This document shows positions 1 to 8,610 of a stretch of 52,462 bases of DNA, one piece after another. The position numbers were made by a program, and so were the translations under genes. Each line of letters opens with the position of its first letter. Position 1 is the stretch's first letter. A model generated the notes under the pieces. That model had not been told where the DNA came from and did not search any database. It saw nothing but the letters and a program-made list of their open reading frames with translations. The stretch is taken from contig NZ_BADT01000089.1 in assembly GCF_000239855.1 (NCBI RefSeq), positions 1-52,462 on the forward strand, in the 5' to 3' direction. The stretch is from Pseudoalteromonas sp. BSi20652. Lineage in GTDB: Bacteria > Pseudomonadota > Gammaproteobacteria > Enterobacterales > Alteromonadaceae.

Positions 1-1
1 A

Positions 2-24
2 AAAAACCGCAATTGTCGGTTTTT
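2..24 (-). terminator. Rho-independent terminator after the diguanylate cyclase gene
   Basis: An 8-bp stem (AAAAACCG / CGGTTTTT) with a 7-nt loop lies about 40 bases past the stop of the minus-strand cyclase gene and is followed by a T-run on that strand. The symmetric A and T tracts mean it could also end transcription arriving from the left. Confidence 0.7.
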
Positions 25-62
25 ATTTTAGTAGATAAAGGCTATACCAAATAGTCGGTACA

Positions 63-1064
63 TCACCTTATACATAATTTATTACGACCTTCCGACTTCG
101 CTCTATATAAAGCCGTATCAGCCGCGCATATTAATGCCTCAGATGTTCTGTATTGATTATCGTATTCACACGCTAAACCCTGGCTTACACTTATTTTTAC
201 ATTCGCTGGCAAACCAATATCTCTAAAATTAATGTTTAGTATTTTTTCTTGAATACGTTTTGCGATCATTTCTGCATTTGAGACATGTGAGCGGGGTAAT
301 ACAACAGCAAACTCCTCACCACCATAGCGTGCTACTAAGCTATCTTTTGAAGGGAGGCAGTCTTCAATTGTTTGAGCTACTTTTTGCAAACATTTATCAC
401 CCTTTACATGACCAAAGTTATCATTAAACAGTTTAAAAAAATCAATATCGATCAAAATAAAACTCAAAGGCTGTTTATCTACTATACATTCTTGCCAATT
501 TTTAATAATCGCCTTTTCTAAAGTGCAGCGATTAGCGATACCTGTAAGGTGATCAATTTTGGCTATTTTTTCGAGTACTTTATACTTTTTAACATGCCTA
601 GAAATATCATGCATAATACAAATAAATAGAGGGATATTGTCTGTGGTTGATCCGGGGATACAAGAAATTGAAAGCTCTATATCTAAACAGCTACCATTGT
701 TTTTTATTATTTTAACTTCTTTCGGGCCATGATTGAGTGGTGTTTGATAGTTGTTTTTCCAACTTTCAAACATGTATTTATAGTCATCGCGATACTGTTC
801 TTGTAAACAATCTTGCCATTTTTTACCTATTAATGAATCAGACGTAACATTAAAAAAACGAGCTGCAACCGGGTTTACTGATTCAAACACGCCATCCGCA
901 TTAACAATAAAAATAGCATCGGCCATGACATTAGTGACATTAATAATTGCGCTTATTTTTTCATTGTTAACGGCATTAGAAATGCTGCTGATTAATGCAG
1001 ATACAGCGTTGTCGGTGTTATTTGCTCTGCTATTTTCATTATTGTTAGACATGGTGTTGCTCAT
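63..1064 (-). CDS. PAS-GGDEF diguanylate cyclase
   Basis: Predicted to make cyclic di-GMP from two GTP. Residues about 45-155 form a PAS sensor domain and about 163-333 a GGDEF domain. The active-site motif is GGEEF (about 248-252), with the metal-binding DIDFFKLFND stretch at about 206-215. There is no signal peptide or membrane segment, so the protein should be cytoplasmic. The inhibitory I-site (RxxD, just before the RYGGEEF strand) is absent: that region reads SKDSLVARY, so product inhibition through this site is unlikely. The start is uncertain, because a second Met four codons downstream is equally plausible and neither has a strong ribosome binding site. The gene stands alone, with a terminator directly downstream. 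The ligand of the PAS domain cannot be read from the sequence. Confidence 0.93.
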   Translation of the reverse strand: MSNTMSNNNENSRANNTDNAVSALISSISNAVNNEKISAIINVTNVMADAIFIVNADGVFESVNPVAARFFNVTSDSLIGKKWQDCLQEQYRDDYKYMFESWKNNYQTPLNHGPKEVKIIKNNGSCLDIELSISCIPGSTTDNIPLFICIMHDISRHVKKYKVLEKIAKIDHLTGIANRCTLEKAIIKNWQECIVDKQPLSFILIDIDFFKLFNDNFGHVKGDKCLQKVAQTIEDCLPSKDSLVARYGGEEFAVVLPRSHVSNAEMIAKRIQEKILNINFRDIGLPANVKISVSQGLACEYDNQYRTSEALICAADTALYRAKSEGRNKLCIR

Positions 1065-1234
1065 TTTTATTGTTAATGAAACTTCATGTCTAGTAGTTTA
1101 TTTAATTTATGGTTTTTAAACCTTTCGGTAACCTTCTGATTTAAGTCTTTGTTATTTATTGTTTATTTAAGGGGCGTTTGTAAAAATGCACCGCAATTAA
1201 TAGGCCTGTGCAATTTTAAAATAAGCGTTGCTAA

Positions 1235-1615
1235 TTAGAGTTCTTTTTCATTCTTAACTTGAGGATCGGCGCTTTCATATTTATTGCCATTACACTCAAC
1301 GTTAAATATTAGGCATACAGAACCATTATTTTCGTCTGTGTCGGTAATGATAATTGTGTGGCCGTTGTCACTTACTTTATAGCTGAAGTCTTGGGCGCAT
1401 GGTTTTTGTGTGTCGATATCGGTGATGGTAGCGCCAGTAAACACGAAACCAATTTCAATTGTGGTGTCGTCTAAATTGTAGTTGCCAGCGGTTTTGCCTC
1501 TTACTACACCACCGCCAGTAGCGGGTTCGCCATTTTTTGTATAGCTAAAAATAGCTCCACTGTTGTTGAGTTTAATATTTACTACAAAGTCGACATTTTC
1601 TAGGGTGTTATTCAT
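1235..1615 (-). CDS. Small DP-EP-like protein of unknown function
   Basis: A 126-residue protein with no signal peptide or membrane segment. It contains GEPATGGG near residue 30 and SADPQV near the C-terminus, which is why I compare it with the DP-EP family (formerly DUF1888) of marine gammaproteobacteria. The predicted fold is mostly beta. It begins 20 bases after the large STAND gene, with a good AAGGA ribosome binding site eight bases from the ATG, so the two are almost certainly co-transcribed. This suggests a role as partner or target of the STAND protein, but no biochemical function is known to me. Family assignment is from memory of the motif only. Confidence 0.6.
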   Translation of the reverse strand: MNNTLENVDFVVNIKLNNSGAIFSYTKNGEPATGGGVVRGKTAGNYNLDDTTIEIGFVFTGATITDIDTQKPCAQDFSYKVSDNGHTIIITDTDENNGSVCLIFNVECNGNKYESADPQVKNEKEL

Positions 1616-1635
1616 ATCATTTCCTTTATGAGTAA

Positions 1636-4600
1636 TTATAGTTGGAAGTTCGTAATGCCTAATTTAACTAGGCTTGTTTTTATTTCTGATATCTCGTCTT
1701 CTCTGTTTAAACAGGTATAAGCTTGTACTAGTGGGTATGTTATTTTTACGCTCTGACTTATTTTTGCAGCTTCAGAAATAGCTTTGATAGCACTTAAGCA
1801 AAATTGCTCTCGCTGTTTATTAGTTGTAGCTAAGTTTGCTTTGATTAAGTTTATTCTTGTATGTACTAAGTAATCACCATTTCTAGTTAGGTTGGCTAAT
1901 TGATGTGTATAGTTTTCATTATTCTCAAGATCAGTTAATAACTCCTGCGCTTTGAGTGGTGATTGTCTATTTATAAAATATTGAATCAGTGCAATTTGTG
2001 TATTAATAGTGCTGGTATTTTTAAAATTTTGAGATTTTAAAAAATTAATTGTTTTTTCAATTCTTGAGTCAGTACTTTCATCAGTAGATAGCATTAGTGA
2101 ATGTGCTAAAGAGCGATAATACATAAGCTGAAATTTATTGTTTTTTGGATCTTGTACTAAAGCTTCATTGATAACTTGATTAGCCAAGCTGGCTTTTTTA
2201 TGGGCCATCCGTTTATCACTCAAATAGCTCAGTAAATAACTTTGTTGCATATATAGGTTTGCTGACGTGTAAAAAAGGCTTGCATCACGAGGGTAGTTAG
2301 CAATCAATTTTGTGATTACGCCAACTGCAGCTTCTAATATATTAACTGCTTCATTAAAGTTACTTCGCTTCTCTTCTGTTTTTGCAAGCCAACTAATCGT
2401 ATCGGATTTATCTCGAAGTAAATTTTTGTTATTCGGTTTTAGTTCAAGCGCTTTATTTTTAAGTAAAAGTGACTCTGTAAAGTTCTTTTTTGCAGCGCTG
2501 TAGTCAGATCTTTCTATGTATAAAGAACCTAAAGAATTATATGAATACGACAATTCCATAATAGAGTTAAAATCATTGGCAGCCAGCGCATACATTTTTT
2601 TACTGTAAGCGTGGTATTTTTTAAACATTTGCTCAGTAGCTTGATGATCATTTTGATCATAAGCTAATTGACCAAGCCAAAAGGCATTGGCACCTGCAAG
2701 TGTTAGTAGCTCTAAGTTGTTAGGCTGTATTTTTAATAATGCCTCAAGGCGGGTACGGGCATTTTCAAAGGCGATAAAGGCTTCATCGGTTTTACCCCGG
2801 GAATAAGCTACTTCACCCATTGCTTCAAGGGTTTGTGCGTACTGAAAACGGTTGTTAAATTGTGCTTTATTATCGCTAAAGCTAAAGAGTAAACTTGAAT
2901 CGTCAGTTTGATCAGTAAAATACTCAAGTGCTTTATTACTAATACCATCAAGTAAGTCCATACGTTCAACGCTACGTAATTTATCGGCAAAGTCACCCAC
3001 CATAAATCCTAGTAAGCTTTCGGCCTCAAGCTGCTTTTTTTGCGCATGTTGTTGGGCCTTAAAACTGGTGAAGCTCATTAATAACGCGGTAAGGGTAAGT
3101 AAGCACAATAAAGCAACGGTCACTCGTTTTACTCTTGTTTTTGTTTTTGTTTTTTTAATAGAGCTTTTGATAAGAGCATGCTCGTTATCATCTAATTTAA
3201 ACAGTTTGTCGTTAAGTAATAGCTGCGCTTCTTGTAGCGGTTTACCTGGTGCTAGGAGGTAAGCATTACTTTTACCTTCATCTATCCAATTTTGTGCTTG
3301 GTGATGTAAGCGGCTTTTTACTGCTAGTGCATCTTTGTGATCGCTTATCCACTGCTTTGCGCGCGGCCATTGACGTAATAATGCCTCGTGAGCAAGGCTA
3401 AAACAGGCTTCGCCATTTTGTAAATGCGATACAAATAAGCGGCTATCGACCATGGCTTGCACAAGCTCTTTTTGGCTGGTGTTGGTTAATGCTTTCCAGC
3501 GGGCTGCGCGGCTAGTGATGGTTTTACCGTCAGGGTTTAGCGTTATTAATTGTGATAACACGCTTTTTAGTTGCAGTTGTTGCGCTTTAGAAAGGCCAAT
3601 AAATACATCTTCTGCCTTTTTGCCTATGGCGCCCTCAATACCCCCGAGTTTTTTGTAAACACTGTGCAGTAGCTCGTTATTATCACTGCGCTGTAAGTAC
3701 AGCTCTTGTAATGTGTATTGCAGCATGGGCAATGCATCGGGGTTATTGGCTGTATCGGCACAAAGTATTTCATCCAGTGGTGTTTGGGTTTGCGGGTCAT
3801 TAGAGAACGTTAAATTAGCGGTTAACGCTGGCAGGCGAATAATTTGTTGAAGCTCTTGGCGGTTTGGCGGTGTTAAATCGTAGTGCGCGCCATGAGCTTT
3901 GCCTGCCATTAAACTGGGTTGTTCAACCACTAAAGGGTAAAAGTCGTTACGACACGCACTAAATACAATCACAGTTTTAGAGGTTGCTAAGCGCTCAATA
4001 ACCGATAAAAAATGGCTGCGCGTTTCGCTACTAAATATAGGAGAAGAAAGCAGTACTTCTAAGCGGTCAATAAATAAAAATAACTGGGGTGTTTTAAGTT
4101 GTGTAGAGGCTTTACTAAGTGCAGCTTGTATGGCGTTAATTACGCCATCGATTGTCAACTCTAGTTGCTCTGCCAGTGTTTGCGCGCTTAATCCTTCAAA
4201 CACAGGCTGGGCGTTTATATCCCAATCAAGCAATGCAGAAGCTAAATCTAAAAAAAGTCTATTTTTATGAACATCTGCAAAGTCGAGTTGGCTATAAGAA
4301 ATAACCCCAATGCCGTTATAGCCTCGCTCATCTAGCAGTTTTGGTAAAATCCCAGCATTAACAAGCGAAGATTTACCCGTACCGCTAGGGCCAAGTATTA
4401 AGCAAAAAGCACGACCAAATTTAACTTGGCTCGATATTCTATTGAGTAACGTTTCTATAGATTGATTGCGGCCAAAAAATAGGTGTGTATCGCTTGGGTT
4501 GTAGGCGCTTAATCCTAAAAAAGGAGAGCCACCTTGCCATGTGTTTTCACTTTTTTTTATATCTTCAGCCAGAGGAAACTCAAGTTTTGCAATAACGCGG

Positions 4601-4890
4601 TAACCACGTTTGCGAATAGTTTCTATGTAGGTGGGTTCACTTGCTTTATCACCGAGGGCTTTTCGTAACTGGGTAATTGTTTTATGCAGCGGGTTATCGC
4701 CTACCTCAACATTTTTCCAGCATTGATCTAATAGCTCGTCAGTAGTAACAATTTCGCCTTTTTGGAAGCAAAGATGAACTAACACATCCATGGCTTTTGG
4801 TTCTAACTGTTTATTTTTTTCTGCACGCTGAAGAGTATTTGACTGGGGATTGACTTGCCAATCACCTAAATAAAAAGGGCTGCGATTCAT
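1636..4890 (-). CDS. Membrane-anchored winged-helix / STAND ATPase / TPR regulator
   Basis: A 1084-residue multidomain protein. Residues 1-105 are an OmpR/CadC-type winged-helix DNA-binding domain. About 120-560 is a STAND-type NTPase, with Walker A GPSGTGKS at 167-174 and a hydrophobic strand ending in Asp (LFLFID, about 270-275) as Walker B. One membrane helix lies at about 590-610 after a lysine/arginine-rich stretch, and about 680-1080 looks like TPR repeats. The layout predicts a cytoplasmic DNA-binding and ATPase half and an extracytoplasmic or membrane-proximal TPR sensor half, so it resembles a CadC/ToxR-like one-component regulator with an ATP-driven switch inserted. STAND proteins of other types act in phage defence, but the DNA-binding domain favours gene regulation. 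It is the first gene of a two-gene operon with the DP-EP-like protein. A 28-bp perfect palindrome lies upstream. Confidence 0.85.
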   Translation of the reverse strand: MNRSPFYLGDWQVNPQSNTLQRAEKNKQLEPKAMDVLVHLCFQKGEIVTTDELLDQCWKNVEVGDNPLHKTITQLRKALGDKASEPTYIETIRKRGYRVIAKLEFPLAEDIKKSENTWQGGSPFLGLSAYNPSDTHLFFGRNQSIETLLNRISSQVKFGRAFCLILGPSGTGKSSLVNAGILPKLLDERGYNGIGVISYSQLDFADVHKNRLFLDLASALLDWDINAQPVFEGLSAQTLAEQLELTIDGVINAIQAALSKASTQLKTPQLFLFIDRLEVLLSSPIFSSETRSHFLSVIERLATSKTVIVFSACRNDFYPLVVEQPSLMAGKAHGAHYDLTPPNRQELQQIIRLPALTANLTFSNDPQTQTPLDEILCADTANNPDALPMLQYTLQELYLQRSDNNELLHSVYKKLGGIEGAIGKKAEDVFIGLSKAQQLQLKSVLSQLITLNPDGKTITSRAARWKALTNTSQKELVQAMVDSRLFVSHLQNGEACFSLAHEALLRQWPRAKQWISDHKDALAVKSRLHHQAQNWIDEGKSNAYLLAPGKPLQEAQLLLNDKLFKLDDNEHALIKSSIKKTKTKTRVKRVTVALLCLLTLTALLMSFTSFKAQQHAQKKQLEAESLLGFMVGDFADKLRSVERMDLLDGISNKALEYFTDQTDDSSLLFSFSDNKAQFNNRFQYAQTLEAMGEVAYSRGKTDEAFIAFENARTRLEALLKIQPNNLELLTLAGANAFWLGQLAYDQNDHQATEQMFKKYHAYSKKMYALAANDFNSIMELSYSYNSLGSLYIERSDYSAAKKNFTESLLLKNKALELKPNNKNLLRDKSDTISWLAKTEEKRSNFNEAVNILEAAVGVITKLIANYPRDASLFYTSANLYMQQSYLLSYLSDKRMAHKKASLANQVINEALVQDPKNNKFQLMYYRSLAHSLMLSTDESTDSRIEKTINFLKSQNFKNTSTINTQIALIQYFINRQSPLKAQELLTDLENNENYTHQLANLTRNGDYLVHTRINLIKANLATTNKQREQFCLSAIKAISEAAKISQSVKITYPLVQAYTCLNREDEISEIKTSLVKLGITNFQL

Positions 4891-5018
4891 AATGGCTCAT
4901 TATTGTTATTATGTAATTAAAGCGAGTGATTAGCCGACTTTTTTAACCAAGTCTTTATATTACAGATAAAATAACAAACAGATAAGGAGTTTTTACGCAG
5001 TAAAAGAAGTTTATTGAT

Positions 5019-5046
5019 GTGGGTAATTCAATATTGAATTACCCAC
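5019..5046. repeat. 28-bp perfect palindrome upstream of the STAND gene
   Basis: GTGGGTAATTCAAT is followed immediately by its exact reverse complement. It lies 12 bases after the mscS stop and about 130 bases before the STAND gene start, both on the minus strand. There is no T-run on the minus strand after it, so it is not a classic terminator. It could be an operator for a dimeric regulator, possibly the winged-helix protein itself, or a hairpin stabilising the mscS mRNA end. Confidence 0.6.
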
Positions 5047-5058
5047 TGGATTTTATGA

Positions 5059-5889
5059 CTATATATCGCTTTTATTTATAGTAATGACGCGTTGAGGGAA
5101 TGGGATTTCAATATCAGCGTTATTAATTGCTTTATAAACACCGCCATTAATAGCCAGCTTGGTTTCAATAATTTTAGTGGTAGGTACCCAATATCGGTAG
5201 CTTATTGTAACACCGCTATCGGCAAAGCGTTCAATACCCACTTGTGATAACGGATTTTGTGCGACTAATTCGTGTGCTTTAAGTACGTCTTCAATAAGGC
5301 TAATCGCATTATCAGAGCAAGCACTATAGGCTATATCTATTTCACCTTTGACCAATGAGTAACTAAATGAGTTATGAAGTATTTCACCTACTATGTGCTT
5401 ATTTGGAATGGTAATTTCTACTTTTTCTTCATTGATTAAAATAGTGTAGCCAAGCTCAATTGTTTTAACTTGGCCGCTTACATTTTTAACTTCAATAGTA
5501 TCACCAACAACAAAAGGTCGAGTGGCTATAATGGCAAGGCCTGCACCATAGTTAGAAAGCATTCCTTGCAGTGCTAAACCAGCACCTAAAGATGCAGCAC
5601 CAATGGCAGCTACAAATGGCGTAACGCTGATACCTATTTTGCCAAGTGCAATAATTATAACCATTACAATGAGCAGTACTTTTACCACGCTACTGACAAA
5701 GTTAGTGAGCGTAATATCAACGTTATGGCGGGTCATTAACGCAGCTACAAATTTGGCAAGCTTTTGTGCTATCCACAAACCAATGAGGACGATAAAAATA
5801 GCGCCAACAATTTGCATACTGTAGGTAACCATATACTCAGTAAGCATGGTGTAATATTTTTCAAACTGTTCGATTTCAGAACTGATCAT
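5059..5889 (-). CDS. mscS: MscS-family mechanosensitive channel
   Basis: A 276-residue inner-membrane channel that should open under membrane tension to release solutes in hypo-osmotic shock. Three hydrophobic segments occupy the first half. The pore helix TM3 shows the small-residue pattern of E. coli MscS (GAASLGAGLALQG, about 96-108), followed by the amphipathic TM3b and the RPFVVGDTIEV start of the beta domain. Length is close to E. coli MscS (286). Its neighbours downstream in transcription are separated by the palindrome described above; upstream lies the LrgB gene on the same strand, 38 bases away, so an envelope or osmotic operon with CidA/LrgB is possible. The start codon has only a weak ribosome binding site. 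Confidence 0.93.
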   Translation of the reverse strand: MISSEIEQFEKYYTMLTEYMVTYSMQIVGAIFIVLIGLWIAQKLAKFVAALMTRHNVDITLTNFVSSVVKVLLIVMVIIIALGKIGISVTPFVAAIGAASLGAGLALQGMLSNYGAGLAIIATRPFVVGDTIEVKNVSGQVKTIELGYTILINEEKVEITIPNKHIVGEILHNSFSYSLVKGEIDIAYSACSDNAISLIEDVLKAHELVAQNPLSQVGIERFADSGVTISYRYWVPTTKIIETKLAINGGVYKAINNADIEIPFPQRVITINKSDI

Positions 5890-5927
5890 AAAGCGCTCTA
5901 TGTTAGGGCTATGTTGTATTTTTCCAA

Positions 5928-6671
5928 CTATAGCAAAATGTTGACTAAAAATGGATATAACAGCGGCACTATAATTGCGGTTAATAAAGCACTTAGCGCC
6001 ATTGCAACTGAGGAGTAAGCGCCTACTTTTGGATGCTCAGCAATAGCAGCAGCAGTCCCAATTGCATGACAAGCGGTGCCCATGGCAACACCTTGAGATT
6101 CGTGATTAAAAATATTAATGAGTTTAAAAAGCATAAAACCAAATAAAGCCCCTAGTAAACCAATAAAAATAACTAAAGCTGCAGCAAGAGAGCTTATACC
6201 TCCTAACGAGTTGGTAACAATTAAAGATATTGGGGTTGTGACACTGAGTGCGGCAACAGATGCACTTAGCTGCGCTGGCGCATTAAATAATATGCTTAGT
6301 AAAAATGCCACAACGGTTGCGTTAACAATACCTAAGCTACATGTTGCGACTATGAGTAATAAGTTTTTTCGTACGTGTGTAAACTGCTGATATAAAGGAA
6401 GCGCTAAAGCGACAATTGCGGGCTCTAATAACCCGCTTAGTAATTTGCTGTGCGTGGCAAATTGCGTATAAGGCAAATTTAGGTTAACGAGTAATAAAGC
6501 GATAATACTAATACTTAAAAATACGGGGTTAGTGAGCGATTTAAATACGCTGCTTTTTATACTTTGGTTTACGGCCCTTAGTGCTAAAAACAATACAATA
6601 ATAAAAGGAATACTTAGCCACCATAAATTAGGCTGTAGCTCTGAAATAGCGGAAAAAGTAAAATCAGTCAT
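5928..6671 (-). CDS. LrgB/CidB family membrane protein
   Basis: A strongly hydrophobic protein of about 247 residues with many membrane segments, matching the LrgB/CidB (YohK-like) family that works with a small CidA/LrgA holin-like partner in control of murein hydrolase activity, cell lysis or metabolite transport. I use the internal ATG at 6671 rather than the Met nine codons upstream, because it gives the family-like N-terminus (MTDFTF) and overlaps the partner gene's stop by eight bases, typical of translational coupling. The physiological role in this organism cannot be read from the sequence. Confidence 0.88.
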   Translation of the reverse strand: MTDFTFSAISELQPNLWWLSIPFIIVLFLALRAVNQSIKSSVFKSLTNPVFLSISIIALLLVNLNLPYTQFATHSKLLSGLLEPAIVALALPLYQQFTHVRKNLLLIVATCSLGIVNATVVAFLLSILFNAPAQLSASVAALSVTTPISLIVTNSLGGISSLAAALVIFIGLLGALFGFMLFKLINIFNHESQGVAMGTACHAIGTAAAIAEHPKVGAYSSVAMALSALLTAIIVPLLYPFLVNILL

Positions 6672-7020
6672 TATTTTCTTTTCCCTTAAAGTACGCAATT
6701 ACACTGCTAACAAGCAATAAGGTAGTTATAGGGACTAGCACCACAACTGAGGCTAAAAATGCCCATTGCGATTTTATAAGGCCGAGATGTTCAATAAATC
6801 CCACGCCTGCAGGAATGAAAAATATAGGCATAATATTTAAAATAGGGGAGGCGCATGGCTTTACATGTTGCTCTTTTACAATTCCCGATAAGAGTAAAAC
6901 TAATAAAATAACCATAGCAAGTAACGGTGCAGGAAAGCTTCCACCAATAAAGTGCATAACGAGTTTAGCGAAGGCTAAACAGAGTAAAATAATAGCGCTA
7001 CTGAGCAGATATTTCATCAA
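6664..7020 (-). CDS. CidA/LrgA holin-like membrane protein
   Basis: A 118-residue protein with about four hydrophobic segments, matching the CidA/LrgA family. Such proteins are encoded directly before LrgB/CidB proteins, as here, where the two genes overlap. They are proposed to be holin-like regulators of autolysis or, in other species, transporters of small metabolites such as pyruvate. Length agrees with the family (about 115-135). It is transcribed with the LrgB gene and may extend into mscS. Confidence 0.87.
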   Translation of the reverse strand: MMKYLLSSAIILLCLAFAKLVMHFIGGSFPAPLLAMVILLVLLLSGIVKEQHVKPCASPILNIMPIFFIPAGVGFIEHLGLIKSQWAFLASVVVLVPITTLLLVSSVIAYFKGKENND

Positions 7021-7088
7021 AGTGGCTCACAGAAAAAATAAGAGCTTAACTTTAACAAATCAGACTCTTTTATGCATTGTGCAATAGT

Positions 7089-7880
7089 CTACCAGTGCTT
7101 TGTATTTGCGTAGGTTATATCCGCTTTTCCTTTTGCTTTAGCAATGGCTTTTTTAGTATTTGGGTTTAGCAGTAAGCGAATTTGGCTTAAGGTTTCTTTC
7201 GCGAGTATTTTTCGTTGGTTTGGTTTATAGCTAAGTTGTGTAACACGTTTAATAGCAGCAAGCGTATCGGGTGAGCGTTCGAGTAATGTATTGAGCATGT
7301 TTTGCGTGGCTTGTTGAGTATCATCGGTAAGTTTAGTAACCAAACCTAGCTCATTTGCTTGTTGTGCAGTGATTGGGTTTGCGTGGCTTGCAAGCCAAAG
7401 TGCTTGGTCGCGCTTAACTAAACCGCTCATCATTACATTTGCACCCATATCGGGGCACAATCCCCAACGCGCTTCCATAATGGCAAGTTTGGCATCAAGA
7501 TGAACAACCCTGTAATCGGCACCCAACGCTATTTGTAATCCCCCTCCTAAACAGTTGCCATCAATTTGTGCAATAACAGGCACGCTCAGTGACTGCCAGC
7601 CTAATACTACTTTTTGCGCTAAGTTTTGATTGCCAGGTAACCATTTGAACAATAGTTTTATTATATTCAATGGTGCCGCCATGACAGCTGATATATCAAG
7701 GCCTGCACAAAAATGCTCGCCATCGCCTTTTATTACTACAGCACGAATACTGCGATCTCTTTTTATATTTTTAATAGCTTTGTTTAGCTCTACAAACATT
7801 TCAAAGCTTAATGCATTTTGTTTTTTTGCTCTGCTAAGCGTGACGGTTGCAATGCCATTTTGTTTTTCTAGTTTTATCAT
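7089..7880 (-). CDS. Crotonase-fold enoyl-CoA hydratase/isomerase family protein
   Basis: A 263-residue crotonase-superfamily protein acting on an acyl-CoA. The oxyanion-hole segments GEHFCAGLDIS (about 56-66) and DGNCLGGGLQIA (about 108-119) are clear. The catalytic acid positions read MEARWGLCPDMG: a Glu followed eight residues later by an Asp, the same spacing as the Glu/Asp pair of mammalian delta3,5-delta2,4-dienoyl-CoA isomerase and unlike the Glu/Glu pair of hydratases. This suggests isomerisation of dienoyl-CoA intermediates in degradation of unsaturated fatty acids. That is an inference from alignment by eye. The gene is on the same strand as the lrg genes but 68 bases upstream of them, so it is probably its own unit. 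Confidence 0.85.
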   Translation of the reverse strand: MIKLEKQNGIATVTLSRAKKQNALSFEMFVELNKAIKNIKRDRSIRAVVIKGDGEHFCAGLDISAVMAAPLNIIKLLFKWLPGNQNLAQKVVLGWQSLSVPVIAQIDGNCLGGGLQIALGADYRVVHLDAKLAIMEARWGLCPDMGANVMMSGLVKRDQALWLASHANPITAQQANELGLVTKLTDDTQQATQNMLNTLLERSPDTLAAIKRVTQLSYKPNQRKILAKETLSQIRLLLNPNTKKAIAKAKGKADITYANTKHW

Positions 7881-8247
7881 TACACACTCCTCTGACCTGT
7901 TAGTTGAGCTTATGTTGTTATAAGAATTAAGTAAAGTGACGGTATTTTTTAAATAAATGGAATTTATTGCTAAAGCTGTAGTCTTAAAGGGTTAGATTCA
8001 GATGAGAAAAAGCTAAACAATTCGGACCTAAGATAATAAAAATATTTTACGTTGTTATTTTAACTAAAATAATAAAAGTAATCTTTATATTCAATAGGTT
8101 AGGTTAATTGTTGTTTGTCGTTTTAGTTGTATGCTGAATAAAGCATGACTCGGTTACAAAAAAGTCAGTGTTTTACGCTTTTTTTTATCAAAATGATGAT
8201 GAGATTTGATAATATAGCGCAACTTAAAAGCTTAAGGTTAAGCATAT
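7881..8247. other. Divergent intergenic region with no gene seen
   Basis: An AT-rich gap between the minus-strand crotonase gene and the plus-strand yciU gene. No open frame with a ribosome binding site, no convincing terminator and no RNA gene is visible. It must hold the promoters for both flanking genes, but no -35/-10 pair stands out enough to be called. Confidence 0.5.
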
Positions 8248-8568
8248 ATGTCTGGTCCACGTTTATATACGGTAGAAGAAGCGACTCACCAAGCTTATGA
8301 TATTTTTTTAGAGCTAGCGCCAAATAACTTGAGTGATAAAGATGTTGAAGACTTTAATGAGTTTAGAGAAGACCTAGGCTTTATTGAAGAAGATGAGCCA
8401 GACGAACAGTGGCAAGACTTTGTAGCCCTTGAGATAGAGCCAGAGCATTTTATTCAGGTGCTGGTTGGTTTAGAATTTGAAAATGATGATGTTTTATTTG
8501 CTAAAATTTTGATTAGTCGTGATAAAGATGCTCCGTTTTGTCATATTCTATGGAAAGAGAGTGAATAA
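8248..8568 (+). CDS. yciU: YciU/DUF440 family acidic DNA-mimic-like protein
   Basis: A 106-residue, strongly acidic protein matching the YciU/HI1450 family: AYDIFLELAPNNL near the N-terminus and CHILWKE at the C-terminus line up with E. coli YciU by eye. The Haemophilus member was proposed to mimic double-stranded DNA because of its surface charge, and to bind a nucleoid protein such as HU. The ATG has an AAGG sequence ten bases upstream. It is followed closely by the DUF481 gene on the same strand, though no functional link is known. Confidence 0.85.
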   Translation: MSGPRLYTVEEATHQAYDIFLELAPNNLSDKDVEDFNEFREDLGFIEEDEPDEQWQDFVALEIEPEHFIQVLVGLEFENDDVLFAKILISRDKDAPFCHILWKESE

Positions 8569-8610
8569 GCAATACTGCTTATTTTTATAATTGTGTGCAG
8601 AGAGAGTGTT

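Noticed and set aside
8593-8610. Longer start for the DUF481 protein
   Set aside because: Adds polar residues before the signal peptide and lacks a ribosome binding site.
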